64,000 bases of DNA from Trichocoleus sp. FACHB-40. GTDB taxonomy: Bacteria; Cyanobacteriota; Cyanobacteriia; Cyanobacteriales; FACHB-T130. This document shows positions 1-9,080 of the stretch, in pieces. Numbering within the stretch: the stretch's first letter is position 1; each line of letters starts with the position of its first letter. The DNA is taken from positions 1 to 64,000 of the forward strand of contig NZ_JACJPF010000111.1 in NCBI RefSeq assembly GCF_014695915.1. The letters are read 5' to 3'. The position numbers and the translations under genes were made by a program. The notes below the pieces were generated by a model. The model saw only the letters and a program-made list of their open reading frames with translations, was not told the DNA's origin and did no database searches.

Positions 1-43
1 CGGGTAGGTCGGCAAATGCTTCGACAATAGCCAATTGAGACAT
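1..43 (-). CDS. Start of a possible ISAs1-type transposase, cut by the window edge
   Basis: A minus-strand reading frame opens with ATG at 43 and runs off the left edge. Only 14 residues are visible, MSQLAIVEAFADLP. This resembles the N-terminus of ISAs1 / H-repeat-associated transposases, where a short helix ending in an F-x-x-L-P-D-x-R type motif precedes the DDE domain. No Shine-Dalgarno sequence is obvious upstream. With so few residues this is a suggestion only; it could be any small gene or a chance frame. Confidence 0.3.
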   Translation of the reverse strand, partial: MSQLAIVEAFADLP

Positions 44-815
44 TGGTGGTTGGCAGTATCGTGAGATGACTTCAATACCATATCAACTACTCGATTAGAA
101 TGAAATAGCCCTGCTTAGACAATAGGTAGGTTGCTAATATCTAGCCAACCTGAATAAGTTTAGGATAATCTGACTTTTCCGCAAACATTAGATAGCGGGT
201 AAATTATCTAGGTAGGCACAGTTAAGTTGGAGCGCCTGATTGAAGTTTTCTGTTTCACTCGCTTTTCTTATGGATCTCCAACCTACGCAGGTTTTGGCTT
301 TTTAGCTTCTCGTGAACAGTATTAATTGCTTAATCGTGTAAGGGTGTACGATGTGCAGCTTTTTACAATATCCGTAAGGCAGACAAATTGTCTGGGCTAA
401 GCAGGCTAAAAAAGGAGCGCTACGCGATTAATTAGGGAAGCATCACACTTTTGTAAAAATGTCCGACGAGTAAAGTCGCGGCTAGACAAACAAAGTCTGC
501 CAACGCAAACGCTTTGTTTGTTTAGCCGCAGGCTTCTAGCCTGTGCGCTTATATTTGCAAAAATGGGATGCTCCCATTAATTAGTGCGATCGCCCCACAT
601 TAAGGAAGATTACTGAGATTATTTGTACTGTCAGTAATGAATATCAATACATTTACTGTCAGTGAAATTTCTGATGACATGAACTCTAATACAAAGTAAT
701 TATAAAGATACGGGCAATCTAAAACTACATAAGTTTAAGAGACTGTGTGGAAATTTTGACTAAGCCTTGAAGTTTGCTCGTTGTCAAATTCCGGGTCCTA
801 TTGTCAGGGTAGATA
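44..815. other. Intergenic region with a dispersed repeat
   Basis: Over 770 bases lie between the left-edge frame and the first complete gene. No coding frame with recognisable similarity is seen on either strand. The middle holds a structured repeat (described separately at about 445-570). The last 100 bases are AT-rich and should hold the promoter of the gene starting at 816; no confident -35/-10 pair was chosen. Confidence 0.5.
445..570. repeat. Dispersed palindromic intergenic repeat (GACGA-TAAAGTC type)
   Basis: The stretch carries GACGAGTAAAGTCGCGGCTA, then AACAAAG and CTTTGTTTGTTTAGCCGC, which pair as an inverted repeat (GCGGCTA-AACAAA against TTTGTTTAGCCGC). A diverged relative lies at about 23671-23790, starting GCCCGACGACTAAAGTC and again containing AACAAACGAAG, a CCTGTGCGGGCTA stretch and CAGGCTTTGTTT. 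A weaker one, inverted, lies at about 62470-62545. Such structured intergenic repeats are common in filamentous cyanobacteria; mobility is inferred. Confidence 0.6.
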
Positions 816-1517
816 ATGCAAATACTAGAGCGCACCTTACCTCCAGCAGAAGAAATTGTTCGCCTTTACGAACAGCAAACTCTTGCGGAACACCCGATTT
901 TCCAAAGGCTTAAGCAAGAACCAGTCAATCTTACTGCGATTTGGATCTTCACCATGAATATGAATGTAGAAGGGGGAGTATCCAAAAATTTCGTGCGTTG
1001 GCTTGCAAATTTGGCTGCTCGGATAGATGACAATTATATGCGTAGTATCATTGCCAAACAGTTGAACGAAGAACTTGGCGAAGGAGACTTTTCTCGCATT
1101 CACAGCGTGATGCTACAGCGTATGGTTGATGGTCTGGAACCTTGGCGTTTAGCTGATTATACTGAAGAACTTCTGGCACCTGGTCGCGAATTCGGTCAAC
1201 GCGGTGAAAAGCTTTTCTTCATTCAAGATCCTTACGAAGGACTTGGGGGGTTTATTGCTAGTGAAGTCAGCGCACTGCAAATTGATCAATGTTTGGGACA
1301 GGAAATTCGTAGACAAAATGCGATCGCATCTGAGAAACTGACTTGGATTACCCTCCACGAAGAACTTGAAGTCGATCATGTTGGAGAAGTTGTTGAACTT
1401 GCTCGTTTAGTACCGACTTCCGGAGAAAAGTTAGAAGCTGTATGGCGAGGCGCACAAGAGATGCGTGATGCAATCATAGCTTTCTTGGATGGACTTTACC
1501 GCGTTTCTTTTTCTTAA
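816..1517 (+). CDS. Iron-containing redox enzyme family protein (heme-oxygenase-like fold)
   Basis: This 233-residue, largely helical soluble protein fits the heme-oxygenase-like / TENA-like diiron superfamily (iron-containing redox enzyme family). Acidic and histidine pairs that could ligate metal are visible: NEELGEGD near residue 89 and HEELEVDH near 180-187, the classic spacing of an E/H-x-x-E/H helix set. Members of this superfamily oxidise or cleave small molecules; the substrate here cannot be told. The ATG at 816 has a weak CAGGG about 10 bases upstream. It stands alone, followed by 540 bases of spacer. Family call is fairly firm, function open. Confidence 0.65.
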   Translation: MQILERTLPPAEEIVRLYEQQTLAEHPIFQRLKQEPVNLTAIWIFTMNMNVEGGVSKNFVRWLANLAARIDDNYMRSIIAKQLNEELGEGDFSRIHSVMLQRMVDGLEPWRLADYTEELLAPGREFGQRGEKLFFIQDPYEGLGGFIASEVSALQIDQCLGQEIRRQNAIASEKLTWITLHEELEVDHVGEVVELARLVPTSGEKLEAVWRGAQEMRDAIIAFLDGLYRVSFS

Positions 1518-2059
1518 ATTCCATTCACACAATTTTATAATTCAGTAGTAATACTGAGAGAAGGGGAAGCGATGCAATCGCTTCCTATTTTTTATGCAAT
1601 TTATAAAATTATTCTTTGAGATGGCGATCACGCTCTTGATTTTGGGAATTCTAAATAAAGACCTAACTTGAGGAATTAAATAGTGAATGGTGCGGAAATT
1701 TTTCCACAGGCAGCTTCCAGAAGCTAGTAATATTTATCTTGCCAAAAAAGATATATTTCGATATAATAATGCACTAATATCCAGACCTTCTTAATTTTAG
1801 AGTGTTACATTCATAGGATATATAAAATATAGCGGCTCCAAATTTTTGTACGTTGATGGTGTGACAACAAATATGATTCTGTCACTTGTTTATCGAAACA
1901 AGTTAAGTCCAATGGGTGAGTAAGCGATCGCTTAACTTCCATATTAATAATAATTGCATCTTTTTTATTAGCAATAAACACAGATTTTAATTAATATTTG
2001 CAGTGTCAAATGATACAAAATAGTTCCAACTGATAACAAAAGCTGAGCTGGAGTTCCTA
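1518..2059. other. Intergenic region, nothing recognised
   Basis: This AT-rich spacer separates two plus-strand genes. Single HIP1-type cores are present (for example near 1620 and 1925). I saw no coding frame, RNA gene or strong hairpin. The promoter of the histidine kinase at 2060 must lie in its right half. Confidence 0.5.
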
Positions 2060-3835
2060 ATGACAAATCTTACAAATGAGCTATTGCACCATAAAAAATT
2101 AGAAGGTGAAATTATAGCACCCAAAGAAAGGGAACCATTATCACCTGAAGACAAAGAGCGTTTGGAGCTGGCTGTTATAGGATCTAACGATGGAGTGTGG
2201 GACTGGAATCTCGAAACCAACCAAGTCTTTTTTTCAGATTCTTGGAAAAGTATGCTTGGCTTCTTGGAACATGAATTTCCCAATAACTTTGACGAGTGGA
2301 AAAAAAGCCTGCATCCCGACGATTGCGAACGGGTATTAGCCACCCTCCAAGCCCATTTTGATGGAATAAATTCCTATTACGAATCAGAACACCGCTTACG
2401 ACACAAGGATGGCTCTTATCGGTGGGTTATTTCTCGCGGTAGCTTGTTTCGAGATGCACTCGGAAAGCCTTATCGTATAGCTGGTTTGAATACTGAAATC
2501 ACTAGCCGTAAGCATTCTGAGCAAGCACTGCGGGAAAGCCAAAAGCAGCTACAAGATATTATCGATAACTCCACAGCAGTTATCTACGTCAAGGACACTG
2601 AAGGCAAATATACTCTAATCAACCGCCGATTTGAAACCTTATTCAACATGACCAAAGAGGAGATAAAAGGCAAGACTGACTACAATCTAATTGACAAAGA
2701 GGCAGCTGATATAGTTACAGCAAACGATCAACAAGTATTGAAAGCCGGAGTTGAAATTTCTAGAGAAGAGAATGTTCTTTACGAAGACGGCTTACACACC
2801 TATGTTTCTCTGAAGTTTCCCCTGTATGATTGTGTTGGTTTTGCATATGCAGTCTGCGGTATTTCTACTGATATTACTGAGCGCAAACTTGCTGAAGAAG
2901 CAGTGCAAAAATCGGAAAACCAGTTGAGAGAAAAAACAAACCAGCTGGAACAAACCTTGCAAAAATTGCAACATACACAAGGCCAATTAATTCAAACTGA
3001 AAAAATGTCCAGTTTGGGCCAATTGGTTGCTGGTGTGGCCCATGAAGTTAACAATCCTGTCAACTTCATCTACGGTAATCTGGTTCACGCCAATCAATAT
3101 GTTCAAGATTTGCTAAACCTCCTGCAACTGTATGCCAAGCACTATCCCCATCCTGTTCCTGAGATTCAAGAGGAAATTGAACTTATCGACCTTGAATTTC
3201 TCATGGAAGATTTACCCAAGATGCTGTCTTCGATGAAAATGGGAGCTGACCGCATTCGCCAAATTGTTCTATCTCTACGCAACTTTTCCCGCTTGGATGA
3301 AGCGGAAATGAAGACAGTTGACATTCACGAAGGATTAGATAGCACTTTATTAATTTTGCAGAATCGGCTGAAAGAGAAAGTCGGACATCCGGCGATTCAA
3401 GTCATTAAAGAGTATGGCAATTTGCCCAACATAGATTGTTATGCTGGACAGATGAACCAGGTCTTTATGAATATTCTCAATAATGCGATTGATGCTGTGG
3501 AAGCGTCTGTTGTCTGTTGTCAGTCCTCCAGCAAGGAACAACGGACAACAGACAACAGACAACCACCTACTATCTGGATTCAGACTGAGGTTTTGAACGC
3601 TGAACGGGTGGTAATAAAAATAAAAGACAATGGGCTAGGAATGACGGAAGATGTTAAAAACCGTCTTTTTGACCCTTTCTTCACGACTAAGCCAGTTGGT
3701 CAAGGTACAGGATTGGGACTATCTATCAGCTACCAAATTGTTATTGAAAAGCATGGTGGAGTGTTGAAGTGTTTTTCAGAACCAGAGCAAGGAACTGAGT
3801 TTTGGATTGAAATTCCAGTTCGATGCTCTCATTAA
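2060..3835 (+). CDS. PAS-PAS sensor histidine kinase
   Basis: A 591-residue soluble two-component sensor. Two PAS/PAC modules are visible: about 35-155 (PAS_3 type, WDWNLETNQVFFS ... HRLRHKDGSYRWV) and about 165-285 (VIYVKDTEGKYTLINRRFE). A coiled coil (285-320) leads to the H-box GQLVAGVAHEVNNP with the phospho-accepting His at 328. The ATPase domain shows an N-box (NILNNAID), DNGLGM, and a G2-like GTGLGLSISY near the end. There are no membrane segments, so the signal is probably cytosolic. No receiver is attached; the partner could be a nearby regulator or an orphan. The N-box and G1 box are separated by an in-frame repeat at 3505-3560 (see findings). Start ATG 2060 chosen because the PAS begins soon after. 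Confidence 0.9.
   Translation: MTNLTNELLHHKKLEGEIIAPKEREPLSPEDKERLELAVIGSNDGVWDWNLETNQVFFSDSWKSMLGFLEHEFPNNFDEWKKSLHPDDCERVLATLQAHFDGINSYYESEHRLRHKDGSYRWVISRGSLFRDALGKPYRIAGLNTEITSRKHSEQALRESQKQLQDIIDNSTAVIYVKDTEGKYTLINRRFETLFNMTKEEIKGKTDYNLIDKEAADIVTANDQQVLKAGVEISREENVLYEDGLHTYVSLKFPLYDCVGFAYAVCGISTDITERKLAEEAVQKSENQLREKTNQLEQTLQKLQHTQGQLIQTEKMSSLGQLVAGVAHEVNNPVNFIYGNLVHANQYVQDLLNLLQLYAKHYPHPVPEIQEEIELIDLEFLMEDLPKMLSSMKMGADRIRQIVLSLRNFSRLDEAEMKTVDIHEGLDSTLLILQNRLKEKVGHPAIQVIKEYGNLPNIDCYAGQMNQVFMNILNNAIDAVEASVVCCQSSSKEQRTTDNRQPPTIWIQTEVLNAERVVIKIKDNGLGMTEDVKNRLFDPFFTTKPVGQGTGLGLSISYQIVIEKHGGVLKCFSEPEQGTEFWIEIPVRCSH
3505..3560. repeat. Perfect 17-bp inverted repeat inside the histidine kinase gene
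   Basis: GTCTGTTGTCTGTTGTC at 3505-3521 is the exact reverse complement of 3544-3560, with a 22-base loop. This kind of GTTGTC repeat is usually intergenic in cyanobacteria. Here it is translated in frame as VVCCQSSSKEQRTTDNRQ between the N-box and G1 box of the kinase. Confidence 0.85.
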
Positions 3836-3863
3836 CTTTTTGATAATTCATGACGATAAAATA

Positions 3864-6800
3864 TCAAAAATTTGATTTCAGTTTTTCATCCACAAGCGAT
3901 TGAAGGTGCCACAGCAATGTTTCCAACTCGGATGCTGTGTCAGCCGCTTCCTGAATCTGTTTCTGGAAAGCTAGTTGTTCCAACTTTTCTGCACAAAGCC
4001 GCATCTGTTTTACGCCGACGTTAGCGCTGGCACCTTTGATGTGGTGGGCTTCTTGCTGAATGCTGGTAAAGTCATTAATAGCGATCGCTCTTTTCCCGAT
4101 CTCTATATGACTCTGAACTTCCTCAACAAACATTTGCAAAAGTTCCATCTCGAACTCCTCGCTACCCTCAGAGAGATGATGCAAATGCTCCCAGTCAATT
4201 AAATTTGGCAAATTTTCACTTTTTTCAGGTGTGACAACATCCGCATTGCTGGGATTTACCTTGGCATTTACCTTCTGAAAAATCTCTTGTTTCCAATGCT
4301 CAAGCCGTGCGGCTAACTGTTCCCGCGATACAGGCTTGCTGAGATAGTCATCCATCCCAGCTTCGAGACACCGTTCTCGGTCTTGCTTCATCGCATTAGC
4401 CGTCAGAGCAATGATCGCAGTGCGGCGAAAACCATTTTGTTGCCACCGCCGAATCTCTCGCGTTGCCTCATAACCGTCAAGGATGGGCATTTGGCAGTCC
4501 ATCAAAATTAAGTCGTAGGGAATTTTTGCTAATAAATCCAAGACTTCTTGACCATTGGCAGCGACATCAGCTTCGTAACCTAAAGTTCCTAGCTGCTTGA
4601 GTGCCACTTTTTGATTAATCAGATTGTCCTCAGCTAGGAGAATTCTTAATTTTTTCTCTGTTGTCCCTTGTTTGTTGTTCGTTGCTAGGGACGCACTGGT
4701 GTGCGCCCCTATTGCCAGTTGTTTATGGTCTGTTGTAGAAAAGTCCGGAGTTTTTAGTGCTTGGTCATTAGCTAATAACTGTGTAGCCGCGACATCTTGC
4801 TTGCCTAAGATGTTTAGGATGATATCTAATAAACGAGATGGCTTGACTGGCTTAATCAAATGGGCGGCAAATCCTGCTTTTGTTGCCCGTTGTGCCTCTC
4901 CCCGCCCGTCAGCGGAAGTCAGCATAATTAAGGGTAATTTAGCGAAGGTGGGATTTGCTTTGATTCGTTCTCCTAAGGTGATGCCGTCAATTACAGGCAT
5001 CTGCATATCAATCACCGCAACGTCATAGGGCATTCCCCATTCCACAGACTCTTGCAAAGCTTTGATGGCGGTAGCTGCACCATCCGCCTCATCTACTTGC
5101 ATACCCCAGTTCGCTGCTTGGGAGCGAACAACTTTGCGGTTAGTGGCATTGTCATCCACGACTAACAGCCGCCGCCCCATAAGACTTATAGAAGAGGAAG
5201 CGGTTGCGATTGGTTTACTCTGGGTTGTGAAGGGAATGGTAAACCAAAATTTGCTGCCTCCTCCAGGCTGACTCTCAACGCCAATTTCTCCTCCCATAAG
5301 GGTAACAAGCTGTTTGCAGATGGCTAACCCCAAGCCAGTACCGCCATACTTGCGGGTGGCGGAGGAGTCTACCTGAGAAAAGGGTTGAAATAGTTCGTTC
5401 TGGTCTTCTGTTGCAATGCCAATTCCGGTATCGGTTACAGAAAAGCGGATGGTGGCTGAGGTGGGGGCTTCTGATTGGAGTTCTGCCCGCACGACTATTT
5501 CCCCGATGCTGGTAAACTTAATGCTGTTGCCAATCAGGTTGGTGAGAATTTGCCGCAGACGACCGACATCGCCCTGAAGTTGGGTGGGAACATTGCGGTA
5601 GATTAAGGCGGCAATTTCCAACTCCTTAGCATGGGCTTGGGGCGCGAGTAAGTCTAATACTTCTTCGACACAGGTGGAAAGGTCAAAGTCTAAAACTTCA
5701 AGATCCATCTCGCCAGCCTCCAGTTTAGACAAGTCCAAAATTTCATTAATTAAGCACAAAAGCGCATCTCCGCTGATGCGAATCGTTTCCACAAAATCCT
5801 TTTGTTCTGGGTTCAAGGGGGTTTCTAAAAGCAGTCCGGTCATTCCCAGGACGGCGTTCATGGGGGTGCGGATTTCGTGGCTCATATTTGCCAAAAAGGT
5901 ACTTTTGGCATGGCTTGCTAATTCGGCTTGCCGACGGGCGATTTCTAGCTCTTGACGTTGGCGGGTTTCTTCTTCTAAGAGTTGGGACTGAGCTAGGGCA
6001 ATGCTAAGTTGGTCGGCTAGTTGTTGCAAAAGATCAATTTCAAAGCTAGACCATTTTCGGGGGCGGGCGCACTGGTGGGCAATTAGCAGTCCCCAGAGTT
6101 CATCTTTTTGCAAGATGGGTACGACAAGATTGGCTTTGACTTGAAATTTTTGCAGTAGTTCGAGATGGCAAGGTTGGATGTCAGAATCTTCTAGGTCTGC
6201 GATCGCGCGAATTCTTCCCTGACGGTATAAAGGGTAGTAATCTGCTTGAAAGCAATTGTCGGCGATATCTTGCCCCAAGATCGCAGAGCAGCCAGGAACT
6301 ACGTCCTCGGTTACGACTTTTCCAGTTTTATCTGCCCAAATCCGATAAATCACTACTCGGTCGGCTTGCAGGCATTTTCGCACTTCGCTGACTGTGGTTT
6401 GGAGAATTTCTTCTAGTTGTAAGGACTGGCGGATTTTTAGGGTGATTTCCGCGAAGATTTGACTTCGCAAATTCTGCCGCCTAACTTCTTCTTGTGCTTG
6501 TTTGCGCTCTATCCACAGTGCAATCTCGTCGGCGGCAAATTCCAAGGCTTTGAGAACAAATTCGCTGAGCGGTTGGCGGGAAAACATTGCCAGCACGCCC
6601 ACTAGAGTTCCTGTGACTATGAGGGGATATCCAGCAAAGGCGACTATTCCCTCCTGAATTGCCCAATCTTGATCGCCTAAAAGAGGGTCGTGGATGACGT
6701 AATTTGTCAAGTAGGGTTTGCCACTTTTAGCGATCGCGCCTATTTGTGATTTGCCAACAATAACACGGCTAGAGAAACTATCAATTTGTACGTCTATCCC

Positions 6801-8273
6801 AGCACTGGCTTGCAGTTTCAAAACATTTTCTTCCCGGTTCAGTGTCCAGATCCGAGCTGAGGCTGCATCCAGATGCTGTACCATTGCTTCGCTAGAGCGC
6901 TGCAAAATGCCTGCCAACGTGTCGCTCTGGGCGAGGGCAGAATCGATATCGGCGCGAAAGTTGGCAAGCCGGGCGCTTAGAGCCAGTGATTCTTCTTGGC
7001 GCTTTCTCTCGCTGACGTCTCGCGTCACTTTGGAGAAGCCGCACACAAGTCCTGCTTGATCGTGTACTGGGGTGACTACAACATTTGCCCAAAACCGCGT
7101 TCTATCTTTCCGGATGCGCCAGCCTTCTGCTTCAAAACGACCGTTGGCGATCGCTATCTCTAATTCTTGTTGTACTTTACTTTGCTGGTTTTCTCCAGGC
7201 TCATAAAGAAAACTAACGTGCTTACCAATGGCTTCTTCTGCGCTAAAACCACTAATACGTTCTGCTCCCGCATTCCAACTGACGATGTGTCCGGTGGTGT
7301 CGAGCATATAAATTGCGTAATCTTTAACTCCATCTACCAATAACCGGAAAGACTCTTCGCTTTTTCGCAACTTGTCCTGCGACTGCTTGCGCTCAGTAAT
7401 ATTGGTATGGGAACCCGCCATACGGGAGGGTTTGCCATTGGCATCTCTTAGCAATAATGCACGAGCTAGAATCCAGCGATAGGTGCCATCTTTATGCAGC
7501 AAGCGGTGTTCTAATTCGTAATATGGTGTTAAGCCCTCGAAATGAGCTTGAATGGTTGCAAGAGCGCGATCGCGATCTTCTGGGTGCAGGCGTGCTTCCC
7601 ACTCAGAAAAATTATTTTCGATTTCATGCTCTGCAAAACCCAGCATACTTTTCCAAGCCGGCGAGAAATAAACTTGATTAGTTTCAATATCCCAATCCCA
7701 TAATCCGTCTCTGGAACCTTGGACTGATACCTCGTAGCGTTCCTTACTCTTACGCAACTGCTGCTGTAGCTGTACCAAATCGCGATTATTTCGCCGCAAG
7801 TTTATCTGCGTCATTACTTGGCGACCCAGCGCTTCTAATGCCAGCCTCTGTTCGGGACTCAAATCTCGCGGTACAGAGTCTATTACACATAAGGTTCCTA
7901 TTGGCAATCCCTCTGGTGTTGTCAAATTAGTACCCGCGTAAAATCTGATGTTGGGGTCGTTGGTCACTAGGGGATTATCAGCAAACCGCGAGTCGCGGGT
8001 TGCATCCTGAATCACTAATAGTTCGGTTTGCAGGATGGCATGGGCGCAAAATGCAATATCGCGGGAAGTTTCTGGTGCTGCTAGACCAACTTTTGATTTA
8101 AACCACTGCCTATCTGTATCCACCAAGCTAACTACAGCAATTGGTGTGCCGCAGATGTATGCCGCTAACCGTGTCAGATCGTCAAATGCTTGTTCTGCCT
8201 CTGTGTCGAGGATTTCATACTCCCGCAGCGCTTCTATCCGTTCTTGTTCGTTATCTGGCAAAGGTGCTTTCAT
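3864..8273 (-). CDS. Large hybrid sensor histidine kinase (GAF-PAS-PAS-GAF-GAF-HisKA-HATPase-REC-REC-Hpt)
   Basis: A 1469-residue multi-domain phosphorelay protein. Order: GAF about 20-165 ([17 protein letters not shown]), PAS_3 about 175-300, PAS about 305-425 ([20 protein letters not shown]), GAF about 430-585, GAF about 605-755, HisKA with [14 protein letters not shown] (His799), HATPase about 905-1030 ([24 protein letters not shown]), receiver 1 ([11 protein letters not shown], Asp1089), receiver 2 ([11 protein letters not shown], Asp1259) and a C-terminal Hpt domain with AHHIKGAS (His1410). All phospho-acceptor residues are present, so a full His-Asp-His relay is possible within one chain. 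No membrane helices. The linker between the two receivers contains a translated repeat (4660-4745). It ends 28 bases from the convergent kinase gene. Confidence 0.93.
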   Translation of the reverse strand: MKAPLPDNEQERIEALREYEILDTEAEQAFDDLTRLAAYICGTPIAVVSLVDTDRQWFKSKVGLAAPETSRDIAFCAHAILQTELLVIQDATRDSRFADNPLVTNDPNIRFYAGTNLTTPEGLPIGTLCVIDSVPRDLSPEQRLALEALGRQVMTQINLRRNNRDLVQLQQQLRKSKERYEVSVQGSRDGLWDWDIETNQVYFSPAWKSMLGFAEHEIENNFSEWEARLHPEDRDRALATIQAHFEGLTPYYELEHRLLHKDGTYRWILARALLLRDANGKPSRMAGSHTNITERKQSQDKLRKSEESFRLLVDGVKDYAIYMLDTTGHIVSWNAGAERISGFSAEEAIGKHVSFLYEPGENQQSKVQQELEIAIANGRFEAEGWRIRKDRTRFWANVVVTPVHDQAGLVCGFSKVTRDVSERKRQEESLALSARLANFRADIDSALAQSDTLAGILQRSSEAMVQHLDAASARIWTLNREENVLKLQASAGIDVQIDSFSSRVIVGKSQIGAIAKSGKPYLTNYVIHDPLLGDQDWAIQEGIVAFAGYPLIVTGTLVGVLAMFSRQPLSEFVLKALEFAADEIALWIERKQAQEEVRRQNLRSQIFAEITLKIRQSLQLEEILQTTVSEVRKCLQADRVVIYRIWADKTGKVVTEDVVPGCSAILGQDIADNCFQADYYPLYRQGRIRAIADLEDSDIQPCHLELLQKFQVKANLVVPILQKDELWGLLIAHQCARPRKWSSFEIDLLQQLADQLSIALAQSQLLEEETRQRQELEIARRQAELASHAKSTFLANMSHEIRTPMNAVLGMTGLLLETPLNPEQKDFVETIRISGDALLCLINEILDLSKLEAGEMDLEVLDFDLSTCVEEVLDLLAPQAHAKELEIAALIYRNVPTQLQGDVGRLRQILTNLIGNSIKFTSIGEIVVRAELQSEAPTSATIRFSVTDTGIGIATEDQNELFQPFSQVDSSATRKYGGTGLGLAICKQLVTLMGGEIGVESQPGGGSKFWFTIPFTTQSKPIATASSSISLMGRRLLVVDDNATNRKVVRSQAANWGMQVDEADGAATAIKALQESVEWGMPYDVAVIDMQMPVIDGITLGERIKANPTFAKLPLIMLTSADGRGEAQRATKAGFAAHLIKPVKPSRLLDIILNILGKQDVAATQLLANDQALKTPDFSTTDHKQLAIGAHTSASLATNNKQGTTEKKLRILLAEDNLINQKVALKQLGTLGYEADVAANGQEVLDLLAKIPYDLILMDCQMPILDGYEATREIRRWQQNGFRRTAIIALTANAMKQDRERCLEAGMDDYLSKPVSREQLAARLEHWKQEIFQKVNAKVNPSNADVVTPEKSENLPNLIDWEHLHHLSEGSEEFEMELLQMFVEEVQSHIEIGKRAIAINDFTSIQQEAHHIKGASANVGVKQMRLCAEKLEQLAFQKQIQEAADTASELETLLWHLQSLVDEKLKSNF
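4660..4745. repeat. Dispersed palindromic repeat inside the hybrid kinase gene
   Basis: An imperfect palindrome TAGGGACGCAC-TGGT-GTGCGCCCCTA (4686-4711, one mismatch) is flanked by TTGTC/GTTGT-rich sequence on both sides (TGTTGTCCCTTGTTTG, TCTGTTGTAG). It encodes the low-complexity linker between the two receiver domains (roughly residues 1178-1205) without breaking the frame. Such TAGGGGCGCAC palindromes are usually intergenic in cyanobacteria. Confidence 0.75.
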
Positions 8274-9080
8274 TTCTCTTGCTCTGATGATGGCATCTTC
8301 ATTGGTACTGGTGTAGTGAAAACGCGCGATATTATAAAGTTACTGAAATAAAGAGCGACCGCCCTCAGAAAAGCTACGTAATAGCACCTTCAAGCGGGCT
8401 GTTTCCTATTTTTTAGCTCCTAATCCCCCATAAAAATACCTAATAAACGGAAACTTCAATCTTAAAATTTGGGGCGCTTGAGTTTGGCGGTCTGATTGGG
8501 GAGAGTTCTTGCCAGGGGGTGAGAGTCCGAGAAAAGAGATTTTCATGTTTTGTTGTGCGCGATCGCGTTTGGGTGTCTATCTTGATGCTGAGTCCAGTGT
8601 CAATAAGGAAGCACTTATGTTGCTTTACAAGAAGAGGGATAATACCATTTGCTGTGATGCGTGCAACACTTCAATTTCTGAAACTAGCTACTGGTAACAC
8701 TTTCAAAATCTAAAATCATCGGAGTTTAAGAAACTCCTTCGCCGGGGGCAAAATCTACAATCCAAAATGGTATAAGGGCAAAGAGTGTTCTTATGCTCTT
8801 CCATCCTTTGTTGCCAGCAAAGTTCATGGGCATCTTACTTTTAATTTATATAAAAATAGTGTAAATGTAGGTGCCATAGAAATTTATTCTAAAAATTAAC
8901 TTTTTTTACCATGGTAGTAAAGAAACGTTAGATGCCAAGTTTCTACACGCGGAGCAAAAACAGGTAACTTAATAAATTAACCGCAATAATAAAGATTAAA
9001 CTCTGCTAGTTTATGTAAAATATTATACAGTCCCTATCGGCATATTGCCCATATCAAGAGTTAAATTCTTAAACATTTAT
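8274..9080. other. Divergent intergenic region
   Basis: About 800 bases separate the divergent hybrid kinase and response regulator genes, so both promoters should lie here. A short hairpin GGAGTTT-AAG-AAACTCC sits at 8721-8737. Short frames near 8509-8713 have no recognisable product and overlap each other in different frames, so I regard them as chance. The section 8870-9080 is very AT-rich. Confidence 0.5.

Noticed and set aside
8495-8540. Possible structured RNA or intron start (GGGGGTGAGAGTCCGAG)
   Set aside because: Only a short G-rich resemblance; no conserved core or partner strand could be found.
8509-8713. Small protein genes of about 62-64 residues
   Set aside because: Two frames overlap in different phases, have no recognisable product, weak ribosome sites and low-complexity flanks.
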